A DNA stretch of 14,408 nucleotides from Nanobdellota archaeon (GCA_030688225.1 JAUYIO010000058.1:1-14408); one strand, 5' to 3'; shown: positions 7,252-13,338, counted from the first letter of the stretch. Numbers and translations are program-made. Notes: generated by a model from the sequence alone, not told the origin.

Positions 7252-7280
7252 AATTTTACTACTTAGTTTAAGAAAAAAAC

Positions 7281-7361
7281 ATGGTGATGGGTTTCTTTTT
7301 TAGAAAAAAAGAAACTACAGTGGTAGAAAAAACTACAATTGTAAAAATAGGAAATTTTTAA
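7281..7361 (+). CDS. 26-codon small protein gene, intact copy of the leader cistron
   Basis: ATG GTG ATG GGT opens a frame encoding MVMGFFFRKKETTVVEKTTI plus VKIGNF, ending at TAA 7359-7361, 1 nt before the ATG of the nucleotidyltransferase. It is supported by its disrupted paralog at 4611 (shared MGF start, ETT-V/L-VEKTTIVK core, GNF end) and by a TATA-like box upstream. The protein has a short aromatic, then basic N-terminus and a Thr/Val-rich beta-like C-terminus. There is no membrane helix. The third codon (ATG 7287) is an alternative start, since MGF is the part shared with the paralog. A role as a leader cistron for translation of the next gene fits the spacing. A separate function of the peptide is equally possible. 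Confidence 0.55.
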   Translation: MVMGFFFRKKETTVVEKTTIVKIGNF

Positions 7362-7365
7362 AATG
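7311..7365 (+). repeat. Leader repeat, copy 2
   Basis: Partner of 4688-4743. It contains the end of the 26-codon gene, an AGGA about 11-14 nt before the next start, the TTTTTAAAATG junction and the nucleotidyltransferase ATG. The two copies are about 2.6 kb apart in the same orientation and flank the 194-aa and TIM-barrel genes, so they could support recombination that deletes that segment. Confidence 0.8.
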
Positions 7366-8238
7366 GCAAAAAGAGAAAAAAAGAAAAAAAATTCTGCAAA
7401 AGAGGATAAAAAAACTAAAAAGAAATCAAAAGTTAATTTGAAAAAAGTTCCGTCTCTTCAACTGAAAGATGAATCTGAAATTGCAATGGATTTTGCAATT
7501 AAAGTTTATAAAAGATTTGACAAAATCATAAAATCAGTTATTCTCTTTGGCTCAACAGTTAAGAAAACTTCAATTGTAGGCTCTGACATTGACATAATTA
7601 TTCTTATCGACGATGTTTCAATAAAATGGACTCAGGAATTAATTGCATGGTATAGAGAAGAACTTGATAAAATTCTGAGAGTGAATCCCTACAAGAGAAA
7701 CCTCCATATTAATACCATAAAGCTGAGCACTTGGTGGGAAGATTTGATTAAAGGAGACCCTGTTGTTTTGAATGTTCTGAGAAATGGAGAAGCAATGATT
7801 GACTTCGCAGGATTTTTTGAACCGTTAAAATCTTTGTTAATTCAAGGTAAAATCCGTGCAACACCTGAATCAATTTATAATCTTTTGCAAAGAGCTCCAA
7901 CTCATTTATTGCAAAGCAAAGCTTATGAATTAGGATCTATAGAAGGCTTATACTGGACTATGATTGATTCTGCTCAAGCTGCTTTAATCGCAGCAAATGT
8001 GCAACCACCTTCTCCAGAACATATCGCGCAAAATTTGAAAGAAACTTTTGTGAGTAATAGAAGACTAGATATGAAGTATGTTTTATGGTATAGAGACTTA
8101 CTGGTTCTTCACAAAAAAATTTCTCATGGTGAAATTAGCGATTTGAAAGGTGTTGAAATTGATGAATGGCAGGAGAGAACAGAACAATTTCTGAGCGAGA
8201 TGATTAAATTAGTTAAGGAAATTGTGGATCAGAATTAA
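7363..8238 (+). CDS. Nucleotidyltransferase-fold protein with a helical C-terminal domain
   Basis: 291 aa. Residues 1-28 are a Lys-rich tail. Residues 55-125 are a Pol-beta-type nucleotidyltransferase fold: VILFGSTVKK with G63-S64, then GSDIDIIILID with D75 and D77 as the metal-binding pair. The third carboxylate usually found on the next core strand is not evident; the strand reads NLHINTIKLS. Residues 165-290 are a helical bundle resembling the substrate or HEPN-type partner domains of such proteins. An R-x5-H (R244, H250) is present there but is not kept in the paralog, so an RNase role is not supported. It is clearly paralogous to the protein at 11411-13207 along its length from residue 40. 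Translation probably depends on the 26-codon gene 1 nt upstream or an AGGA Shine-Dalgarno. It converges on the next gene with a 2-nt gap. Confidence 0.85.
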   Translation: MAKREKKKKNSAKEDKKTKKKSKVNLKKVPSLQLKDESEIAMDFAIKVYKRFDKIIKSVILFGSTVKKTSIVGSDIDIIILIDDVSIKWTQELIAWYREELDKILRVNPYKRNLHINTIKLSTWWEDLIKGDPVVLNVLRNGEAMIDFAGFFEPLKSLLIQGKIRATPESIYNLLQRAPTHLLQSKAYELGSIEGLYWTMIDSAQAALIAANVQPPSPEHIAQNLKETFVSNRRLDMKYVLWYRDLLVLHKKISHGEISDLKGVEIDEWQERTEQFLSEMIKLVKEIVDQN

Positions 8239-8240
8239 GA

Positions 8241-8573
8241 TTAATTTAAGAAATGTTTTTCAGAATCAAAAGTATTGTAATCTATTGAATATTGATTCTC
8301 GTCTAAAATTATATTATTCCCTTCTATTTGATAAGGTCTACTTAAAATCTCGTAATCTTCTTTTCTTAATCTATCAAAATATTTTATCGCCGTAACAGCA
8401 GAAATAACTCCTCCTAATCCAAGAATATAATTTTTTTCTTTTCCAAAACCATTTTGGTTCAATGCAAGGAATATTCCACCTACAATTGCCAAACTTGCGA
8501 GACGTTTTTTTAATTTTCTCTTGGAATTTTCTTCTTTAAATCTTTCTTCTAATGTCTTGTCTGAAACTTCCAT
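8241..8573 (-). CDS. Small membrane protein, two predicted membrane helices
   Basis: 110 aa from the ATG at 8573. A TTG two codons further upstream (8577-8579) would overlap the preceding stop, but the ATG 2 nt after that stop is the more ordinary choice. The N-terminal 28 residues are charged and helical. Two hydrophobic segments follow, LASLAIVGGIFLAL and NYILGLGGVISAVTAIKYF, separated by a short polar loop (NQNGFGKEK). The C-terminal 45 residues are soluble with beta-like stretches. This looks like a helical hairpin in the membrane with both ends on the same side. The family was not recognised. It is in an operon with the 198-aa gene and has no promoter of its own. Confidence 0.75.
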   Translation of the reverse strand: MEVSDKTLEERFKEENSKRKLKKRLASLAIVGGIFLALNQNGFGKEKNYILGLGGVISAVTAIKYFDRLRKEDYEILSRPYQIEGNNIILDENQYSIDYNTFDSEKHFLN

Positions 8574-8575
8574 TT

Positions 8576-9172
8576 TCAAGCAGCTTTTTTCAGAGAATAT
8601 TTCTCCTCTATTTCTTTTCCTACAGAATTTATATCAGAAAGATAAGTTTTTCCAACAAGCCTGTATGCACACATTCTTCCATATGCTTCAGTGAGTGAAT
8701 TAAAAAGTTTCAAAGCATTTTGTTCATCTTCGTTCAACTTCTTGATATCAATTTCTTGTTTTTCTGGAATTAAAGCTTTTGAAATTAGCCCTTTTTGGGT
8801 AAATCCTTTTAATTTCTCAGGAACCTTAAATTCTAATTTATCAATTCCTGTCAAAATATTTTCAAGACTTCCCAAAGAGATTAAATGCATCATCTCTGAA
8901 ATTTGCTTCATTATCTTTGCAGAAACATCTGCATCTGTGGGATAACTTGGTTCCCCGACAACACCCATTTGAGAGTATTGTTCTTTTATTTTATTGTATG
9001 TATCGTGTCTTGTTTTTAGAATATCCTCTCCAGCCATGAATGATTGATAAGCCTGAACCCCAAAATCCCCAAATAAAGAATGAGCTTTATTTGCACCGAG
9101 AATATTTTGTCTTAGTTTGTCTTCTAAGATTGCTTGTGCCATACTTTTTTTTGGTTCTTTTTCGTTTGTCAT
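8576..9172 (-). CDS. Helical hypothetical protein
   Basis: 198 aa, family not recognised. It is predicted mainly helical, with no signal peptide or membrane helix. A Met/Gln-rich N-terminal half (MAQAILEDKLRQNILGANKA; FGVQAYQSFMAGEDI) is followed by an acidic helical region (KKLNEDEQNALKLFNSLTEA). The start is supported by a TATA box centred about 25 nt upstream. It is followed 2 nt later by the small membrane protein gene, so the two are likely co-translated and may act together, perhaps with this protein bound at the membrane partner. That link is inference from gene order. Confidence 0.75.
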   Translation of the reverse strand: MTNEKEPKKSMAQAILEDKLRQNILGANKAHSLFGDFGVQAYQSFMAGEDILKTRHDTYNKIKEQYSQMGVVGEPSYPTDADVSAKIMKQISEMMHLISLGSLENILTGIDKLEFKVPEKLKGFTQKGLISKALIPEKQEIDIKKLNEDEQNALKLFNSLTEAYGRMCAYRLVGKTYLSDINSVGKEIEEKYSLKKAA

Positions 9173-9190
9173 ATCTATCTTAAAAATTCA

Positions 9191-9202
9191 AACTTTATAA
9201 AT
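9191..9202 (-). promoter_or_regulatory. TATA box of the 198-aa / membrane-protein operon
   Basis: Minus-strand ATTTATAAAGTT, centred about 25 nt upstream of the ATG at 9172. This implies a leaderless operon transcript. Confidence 0.55.
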
Positions 9203-9232
9203 GTTTCTATATGTTACCACTGCACAAAAGTA

Positions 9233-9490
9233 TCAATTATCTTTCTTTTCTATCCTATAAAAATATAATGTGGAATCTGTCGCTTTTCCTTCTAAACAAC
9301 CACCATTTATCCGTATGCTATCAAGTCTTGGGCTAAAATCTCCACTTGAGAAGAAATATTGTCTCCCTTTTTTGGTAATCTCGCCGTTAAGAGTATCATA
9401 GTTTTCATTATGACCTTTCCTTACAGTTAAAACTGCAGGAGTGTTTAACCATTCTTCCTCAGAAAAATTTGTGCTTACAAATAAAGTCAT
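9233..9490 (-). CDS. Small beta-rich hypothetical protein
   Basis: 85 aa from the ATG at 9490, beginning MTLFVSTNFSEEEW. An ATG four codons upstream (9502, MDDTM) is possible. However, the TATA box lies only 9-21 nt from it and 21-33 nt from 9490, so 9490 fits the leaderless spacing of this window better. The protein alternates polar and hydrophobic residues (PAVLTVRKGH; YDTLNGEITKKGRQYFFSSG; STLYFYRIEKK), consistent with a small beta-barrel or sandwich. It has one cysteine and no signal or membrane segment. No family was recognised. It stands alone, with its own promoter, between the ribosomal operon and the 198-aa gene. Confidence 0.68.
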   Translation of the reverse strand: MTLFVSTNFSEEEWLNTPAVLTVRKGHNENYDTLNGEITKKGRQYFFSSGDFSPRLDSIRINGGCLEGKATDSTLYFYRIEKKDN

Positions 9491-9510
9491 TGTATCATCC
9501 ATAGAAAAAA

Positions 9511-9523
9511 TTTATTTATAAAC
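9511..9523 (-). promoter_or_regulatory. TATA box of the small beta-rich protein gene
   Basis: Minus-strand GTTTATAAATAAA, centred about 27 nt upstream of the ATG at 9490 but only about 15 nt from the ATG at 9502. It therefore helps decide the start. Confidence 0.5.
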
Positions 9524-9556
9524 ATTTCTGCACTGGAAGAATAAATTTTCTAAAAA

Positions 9557-10084
9557 TTATTGAGAATTAATTTTGATTCTGCAAGGAAGTTTTGAACGTA
9601 ATTGATTAATTGTTTTTCTTACAAATTGTTCTGCTTTTTGGTTTTCAACAGCGATGAAAAATATTTTTGTTCCTTGCTTTGCAATAACTGCCTTTCCTGT
9701 TGTTTTACCGAAGGACAACTGCATTCCAGTCTGCATTCTATCAGCACCTGCACCTGTAAGCATTCTGTTTTCCCGTTGAATGTGATGAGGATATGGAACT
9801 ACCTTGAACAAATATTGTCCTGAGAGTTCTTTGTCTAATTTCTTATTCAAATATTGTCTGCATGCTTCAAGTGCGTTATGGCGAATTTGAGCATTTTCAT
9901 CAGAAACAACATTCATCTGAATAGGAAGTTTTCCGTTCTGAAAAAGTTGTGTGTTCCCCATTGTAAATTTAACAATTTTCTGAGGAGGAACTGTCTTTAT
10001 GAAAGACTTTGTTTTTTTCTTGCTCGTTCTTGTAAACGGAACAACTATTTTCTTTGAATATGCAGATGCTTTTCTAAGCCCCAT
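9557..10084 (-). CDS. rpl10e: Large-subunit ribosomal protein uL16 (archaeal L10e)
   Basis: 175 aa, the normal length for archaeal L10e. This large-subunit protein binds 23S rRNA near the A-site and central protuberance. Recognised by the start MGLRKASAY, by PYPHHIQRENRMLTGAGADR and by MQTGMQLSFGKTTGKAVIAK, the loop and core typical of uL16/L10e. The start overlaps the end of the 88-aa gene by 11 nt, and MGLR is the conserved N-terminus, so the overlap appears genuine. It is the last gene of the eL33 / 88-aa / uL16 operon and is probably translated by coupling, since no TATA box stands at the leaderless distance. Confidence 0.96.
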   Translation of the reverse strand: MGLRKASAYSKKIVVPFTRTSKKKTKSFIKTVPPQKIVKFTMGNTQLFQNGKLPIQMNVVSDENAQIRHNALEACRQYLNKKLDKELSGQYLFKVVPYPHHIQRENRMLTGAGADRMQTGMQLSFGKTTGKAVIAKQGTKIFFIAVENQKAEQFVRKTINQLRSKLPCRIKINSQ

Positions 10085-10340
10085 TTTTACCTCCTACCAA
10101 AGAAATATATGCTTTGTCTGTTCCCTTATATCTTACTAGCTCCATTAAAAGTCCTATTTTTGTTAGATTATATACTGGTTTTCTCCTATTTCCTATTCTT
10201 AAGTTATACCTGCTGTCGTCTAAGTCTATAAAAGGAACAACTCTTGCATCCCCATTTATTTTTGTTACGTCTTTTATAACATTAAATTCCAAACATCTTT
10301 TTGGAAATTTTACAGGGCAAGATTCATTTGCTCTTGTCAT
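10074..10340 (-). CDS. Small hypothetical protein inside a ribosomal-protein operon
   Basis: 88 aa, family not recognised. It is basic, with sequence such as RANESCPVKFPKRCLEFNVI, ARVVPFIDLDDSRYNLRIG, then NRRKPVYNLTKIGLLMELVR. The middle looks beta-rich and the end helix-strand; two cysteines (8 and 16) do not make a zinc site alone. Its ATG overlaps the eL33 stop as ATGA (10337-10340), and its TAG lies 11 nt inside the uL16 gene, so it is translationally coupled on both sides. The location and positive charge suggest an RNA-binding or ribosome-associated protein. This is inference from context. Confidence 0.78.
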   Translation of the reverse strand: MTRANESCPVKFPKRCLEFNVIKDVTKINGDARVVPFIDLDDSRYNLRIGNRRKPVYNLTKIGLLMELVRYKGTDKAYISLVGGKNGA

Positions 10341-10597
10341 TTTATTACCACCTTTGTTGTAACAGCTTGTCCTGGCAAACCTTTTTCAAAAATTGCTCTT
10401 ACAACTCCTTTATTTCCGTGAGCAGATGCGATTTTTCCCTGAATTATTTTTCCTGCAGGAGATTTCCATTCTACTTCTTTACCGACGAATTTCTCTGCAT
10501 CTTTTCTTGTCTTAACTTCAGGAACATCTATTAAAAAATGTCTTTCATGAACTGTCTTCTTTCCTCGTCTGAATTGGATAATTTTTCCTTCTGTCAT
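10337..10597 (-). CDS. rpl35ae: Large-subunit ribosomal protein eL33 (archaeal L35Ae)
   Basis: 86 aa, the usual archaeal length. It has the L35Ae pattern: GKIIQFRRGKKTVHERHFLI, then GKEVEWKSPAGKIIQGKIAS, HGNKGVVRAIFEKGLPGQAV and a final strand VTTKVVIK. It is a small beta-barrel protein of the large ribosomal subunit in archaea and eukaryotes. It is the first gene of the operon, with a TATA box centred 25 nt upstream of the ATG. Its TGA overlaps the next ATG by 4 nt. Confidence 0.95.
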   Translation of the reverse strand: MTEGKIIQFRRGKKTVHERHFLIDVPEVKTRKDAEKFVGKEVEWKSPAGKIIQGKIASAHGNKGVVRAIFEKGLPGQAVTTKVVIK

Positions 10598-10616
10598 AAT
10601 AGATAATTGAGAAATT

Positions 10617-10627
10617 GGTTTAAAAAG
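10617..10627 (-). promoter_or_regulatory. TATA box of the eL33 / uL16 operon
   Basis: Minus-strand CTTTTTAAACC, centred about 25 nt upstream of the ATG at 10597, consistent with leaderless transcription. Confidence 0.55.
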
Positions 10628-10641
10628 TTTTGTAGAGGGTT

Positions 10642-10863
10642 TTAAATCAAGATATCAACTTTTCCACCGAGTCCGGGAATTTTTGCAATGTCGTTTCCGT
10701 TTTTAACTTCTGGCCTCATCACATATGTTGGCTTTGCAGTTGAAGTGAGCTTTGAACTTTCTTTTTTAGTTTCCATGACTCTTGTTGCATAGACTTGAGT
10801 TCCGTCATGCTGATGGTTATTAATGTAATAGAATGAATTGTCAATTTTCTGAATTCCTGTCAT
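10642..10863 (-). CDS. Small hypothetical protein
   Basis: 73 aa, no family recognised. The N-terminal half is polar and aromatic (IDNSFYYINNHQHDGTQVYA), the middle is Lys/Ser/Thr-rich, and the end is IPGLGGKVDILI. It has no signal peptide or membrane helix. A TATA box centred about 26 nt upstream of the ATG supports its reality and start. It lies 44 nt upstream of the eL33 gene on the same strand, but that operon has its own box. It is divergent from the 73-aa gene at 10945 across 81 nt. Confidence 0.65.
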   Translation of the reverse strand: MTGIQKIDNSFYYINNHQHDGTQVYATRVMETKKESSKLTSTAKPTYVMRPEVKNGNDIAKIPGLGGKVDILI

Positions 10864-10884
10864 AAATTCAAAAAGAAAAACTTG

Positions 10885-10893
10885 TTTTTAAGG
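10885..10893 (-). promoter_or_regulatory. TATA box of the 73-aa minus-strand gene
   Basis: Minus-strand CCTTAAAAAC, centred about 26 nt upstream of the ATG at 10863, in a divergent promoter region shared with 10945. Confidence 0.45.
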
Positions 10894-10915
10894 ATTATTA
10901 TCCAGAACAATAAAG

Positions 10916-10925
10916 AATATATATC
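10916..10925 (+). promoter_or_regulatory. TATA box of the 73-aa plus-strand gene
   Basis: AATATATATC, centred about 25 nt upstream of the ATG at 10945, implying a leaderless start. Confidence 0.5.
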
Positions 10926-10944
10926 TTGAAGACTTAGAAAAATC

Positions 10945-11166
10945 ATGGAGATTGATTCTGTAAAACCTGTTCAAACAGCATTATGGACAAAAAAGAATCC
11001 TTTTCCAAACTTATTGGAGAGAAAACTTGCAAAAATAAAAGGAAAAATTTCTCAACCTGCAGGGAATAGATTAAATTTTCCAACTTATAATCCTGCAGAG
11101 AAAATAAGAAAAATAATAAATAGCAAAACAATTGTTGCAACATATTTTATTGACTTTTATGCTTAA
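10945..11166 (+). CDS. Small basic hypothetical protein
   Basis: 73 aa, family not recognised. It is basic and Pro/Asn-rich (TKKNPFPNLLERKLAKIKGK; SQPAGNRLNFPTYNPAEKIR) and ends in a hydrophobic strand-like tail (SKTIVATYFIDFYA). It has no signal peptide or full-length membrane helix. The correctly spaced TATA box is the main evidence that it is expressed. It converges on the 63-aa gene, with the two stop codons sharing the bases TTAA (11163-11166). Confidence 0.62.
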   Translation: MEIDSVKPVQTALWTKKNPFPNLLERKLAKIKGKISQPAGNRLNFPTYNPAEKIRKIINSKTIVATYFIDFYA

Positions 11167-11354
11167 TCGTCTCCAATTCGCTTCTCATATTTTCTATCTG
11201 CTAAAATACTTAAAAGCCTCTCATTCTCTTCTGGAGAAACCTCTTCTGATTTTGGTTCCCCATCTTTATAAGAATCTTCCATAGGATGAACCAGATTAAA
11301 TAATCTTTTCCTATTTACAGTCCGTCTTCCATTTTGGTAATATGGTTTAAACAT
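11163..11354 (-). CDS. Small charged hypothetical protein
   Basis: 63 aa, family not recognised. A basic N-terminus (MFKPYYQNGRRTVNRKRLF) is followed by an acidic linker (EEVSPEENERL) and a short charged C-terminal helix (LLSILADRKYEKRIG). This basic-then-acidic layout suggests nucleic-acid or protein binding, but nothing decides it. The TATA box centred about 25 nt upstream supports the start. It lies just downstream of the 598-aa nucleotidyltransferase gene on the same strand. Confidence 0.62.
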   Translation of the reverse strand: MFKPYYQNGRRTVNRKRLFNLVHPMEDSYKDGEPKSEEVSPEENERLLSILADRKYEKRIGDD

Positions 11355-11374
11355 ATTATTCTTTCAAGAAAAAT

Positions 11375-11384
11375 ATTTTTAAAG
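11375..11384 (-). promoter_or_regulatory. TATA box of the 63-aa gene
   Basis: Minus-strand CTTTAAAAAT, centred about 25 nt upstream of the ATG at 11354. Confidence 0.5.
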
Positions 11385-11410
11385 TTTTATATTGCAGAGT
11401 GTATAATTAA

Positions 11411-13207
11411 TCACAGAACAATTTCATAATTTCCTAATTCTTTTTTCAATAATTCAAAGATTTTTGGATTTATCTCTAAATCCTTTTTTGCTTTTTGTCT
11501 TGAAACAGCGTCATTAACTTCTTTCATATTTGAATCAGAAATCTTGTCTGTTATTTTTTTTATGCTCCTCTCTTCAAACAAAAATCCTTCTCCACTGCAA
11601 ATCAACAATTCTGCAGTGTAATCTTTTCCAGATTTTTTATATTTCAATCTCATTTTTCCCTTTTCAAGAGGAAGCAATTCACATCTTTGAGAATATTCAA
11701 TTAAATCGTTAATTAAAATTGAAGCATTTTTTCTTGCTTCATCAACTTTGTGAGGATTTGATTTTCCTTTTTTGAATTCTGTTTTTGAACTTATGATATT
11801 TTTTAAAGTTCTCAAATGTTGTTCTGTGAATTTTCCTTTCTTAACCATCTCGTTTTCAAATTCGGAAAGAATTGCTGCCTGAGATTTTTTCCCAAATATA
11901 GCTTCAAGCAAATGAAACAAGTCGTTATAAATTTGTTCAATTGTTTTTTCCTGTGTTCTCTTTTCAATTTGTTCTCTTAGTTCTTTTAGTCTCTTCAAGT
12001 AATCTTCAACATCCTGCAAAAGGACATCTATTTCTTTCCCAGAAACTTCTTTTATTTTTTCATGTTCATAACCCTTGTAATATTTTATCACAATTTTTTC
12101 AAGAATGTCAATATATCTTTTCTCTAGCATTTTTTCTTTTGTCATGAAGGTGTCTTTCATATCTCCTACAACCTGTTTTGGCGTCGGTGGAGGCAATCCA
12201 TAGAGCATCAGCAATGCTTGACTAGGAGTTATAACGCTCCAGTAAATCTCACTTAAAACTAAATCAAGAAGTGTTCTTTTAACTCTCTTAACTGTGTTGT
12301 CTCCCATTGACATGAACATATCAATTGCTTCTGGAGAAGGTTTTAATCTTCCCATTTTCAAAAGAGCTTTCCATGGTAAGAAAGTTCCTCTATCATAAAG
12401 TGGAACTCCATCACGAATAAAAGTAAACATTACAGGGTGAGCATCCTTAACACTTTCCCAAAAATCAGTTAAAAGATAAACCTGAACATTAAGAATATTT
12501 TTGACTCCTGCAAGAGCAGTTGCCTCTGCAACATATTGGTAAATCATACTCCTCAACCTTTCCTTTAATTCAACACGAGGCATTCTTTTAACGTCTGTAT
12601 CATTTATGATGACAAAAACATCAACATCAGAAGTTTTTACAGTATCTCCTCTTATCAAGCTCCCACCAATAACATAACTAACTACATATTTTTCAAATTT
12701 TTGTAAAACTAGTGATTTGTGAATTTCTGCTACTCTCAACGCTCCTAAAATTCCCTTGTCATAAATTGGGAAGGACATTGCAATTGCTCCTGCCAATTCA
12801 AATTTACTATCAAGACAAACTTCCCAAATATCAACAGGAGTTTTTATATTGAGCCAGATTTTTTGTTTTCCAATTTCTTTTACTATGTCTTTTTTCATCT
12901 CTGACATTTTTTTTATTTTTTCTTCAGGAATGATTACATTTAGATGAATATATTTCTCTGTTTCTTTGGGAACTTCTTCTTCGTCTATAAAAAACTTTAT
13001 TGATTGTGGTGGAAGAATTCCTATTGCCTGTGTGAAAGGATATTTTTTCAAGATGAATGATTTTAATTTTTCAATTTCTTTTTTTGTTTTCTCCATTTCT
13101 TTCTGGACTTTTTCATTGCTTTCCTGAATTGCAGGCTTTTTTTCAGAATATTTGTTTTCAAGGTTCATTCCAGGAATCTCTTGTCTTTCATTGCTGTCTT
13201 CAACCAT
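11411..13207 (-). CDS. Large nucleotidyltransferase-domain protein, paralog of the one at 7363
   Basis: 598 aa from the ATG at 13207 (MVEDSNERQE). The frame stays open to an ATG at 13288, but that extension is low-quality sequence that would contain the promoter: the TATA box is centred 26 nt upstream of 13207. Residues 1-55 are disordered to coiled coil. Residues 60-175 are an alpha/beta region (YIHLNVIIPEE; FELAGAIAMSFPIYDKG). Residues 176-245 are the nucleotidyltransferase core: YVIGGSLIRG (G182-S183) and TSDVDVFVIIN (D194, D196), with N/Q where a third carboxylate is expected. Residues 285-410 are the helical domain shared with the 7363 protein (KPSPEAI; IYWSVITPSQALL; PPPTPK). Residues 420-598 are an extra helical and mixed C-terminus. 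I recognise it as resembling a nucleotidyltransferase widespread in DPANN archaea; its substrate is unknown. Confidence 0.88.
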   Translation of the reverse strand: MVEDSNERQEIPGMNLENKYSEKKPAIQESNEKVQKEMEKTKKEIEKLKSFILKKYPFTQAIGILPPQSIKFFIDEEEVPKETEKYIHLNVIIPEEKIKKMSEMKKDIVKEIGKQKIWLNIKTPVDIWEVCLDSKFELAGAIAMSFPIYDKGILGALRVAEIHKSLVLQKFEKYVVSYVIGGSLIRGDTVKTSDVDVFVIINDTDVKRMPRVELKERLRSMIYQYVAEATALAGVKNILNVQVYLLTDFWESVKDAHPVMFTFIRDGVPLYDRGTFLPWKALLKMGRLKPSPEAIDMFMSMGDNTVKRVKRTLLDLVLSEIYWSVITPSQALLMLYGLPPPTPKQVVGDMKDTFMTKEKMLEKRYIDILEKIVIKYYKGYEHEKIKEVSGKEIDVLLQDVEDYLKRLKELREQIEKRTQEKTIEQIYNDLFHLLEAIFGKKSQAAILSEFENEMVKKGKFTEQHLRTLKNIISSKTEFKKGKSNPHKVDEARKNASILINDLIEYSQRCELLPLEKGKMRLKYKKSGKDYTAELLICSGEGFLFEERSIKKITDKISDSNMKEVNDAVSRQKAKKDLEINPKIFELLKKELGNYEIVL

Positions 13208-13228
13208 AGTGAAAAAATGAAATAAACA

Positions 13229-13237
13229 CTTATAAAG
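13229..13237 (-). promoter_or_regulatory. TATA box of the 598-aa nucleotidyltransferase gene
   Basis: Minus-strand CTTTATAAG, centred about 26 nt upstream of the ATG at 13207. It lies inside the reading-frame extension to 13288, which argues against that longer start. Confidence 0.6.
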
Positions 13238-13291
13238 GTTTTCTTTGAGAGAAATGTGGAAAAAGAAGGAGATTTTGAGTTGAACCAAAAG

Positions 13292-13300
13292 ATTTAAAAG
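13292..13300 (+). promoter_or_regulatory. Probable TATA box of the rpoH-rpoB operon
   Basis: ATTTAAAAG preceded by CCAAAAG, a plausible BRE-TATA. It would start transcription near 13322 and leave a leader of about 60 nt. A second AT-rich candidate (TATTATTAAATAG, about 13318-13330) would give about 30 nt. No box sits at the leaderless distance from 13382, unlike most genes here. Confidence 0.4.
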
Positions 13301-13338
13301 TCAAAATTTCGTATCTTTTATTATTAAATAGTTGTTAA

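Noticed and set aside
4688..7365. The two leader repeats as ends of a transposon
   Set aside because: They are direct, not inverted, repeats, coding in nature, with no transposase and no target-site duplication between them.
7363..8238. HEPN RNase toxin activity from R244-x5-H250
   Set aside because: The motif spacing fits loosely, but the paralog lacks the Arg and His at the matching place, and the residues may lie in a structural helix.
13208..13288. 27-codon N-terminal extension of the large nucleotidyltransferase
   Set aside because: It contains the TATA box for the 13207 start and reads as Phe-rich sequence unlike the rest of the protein.
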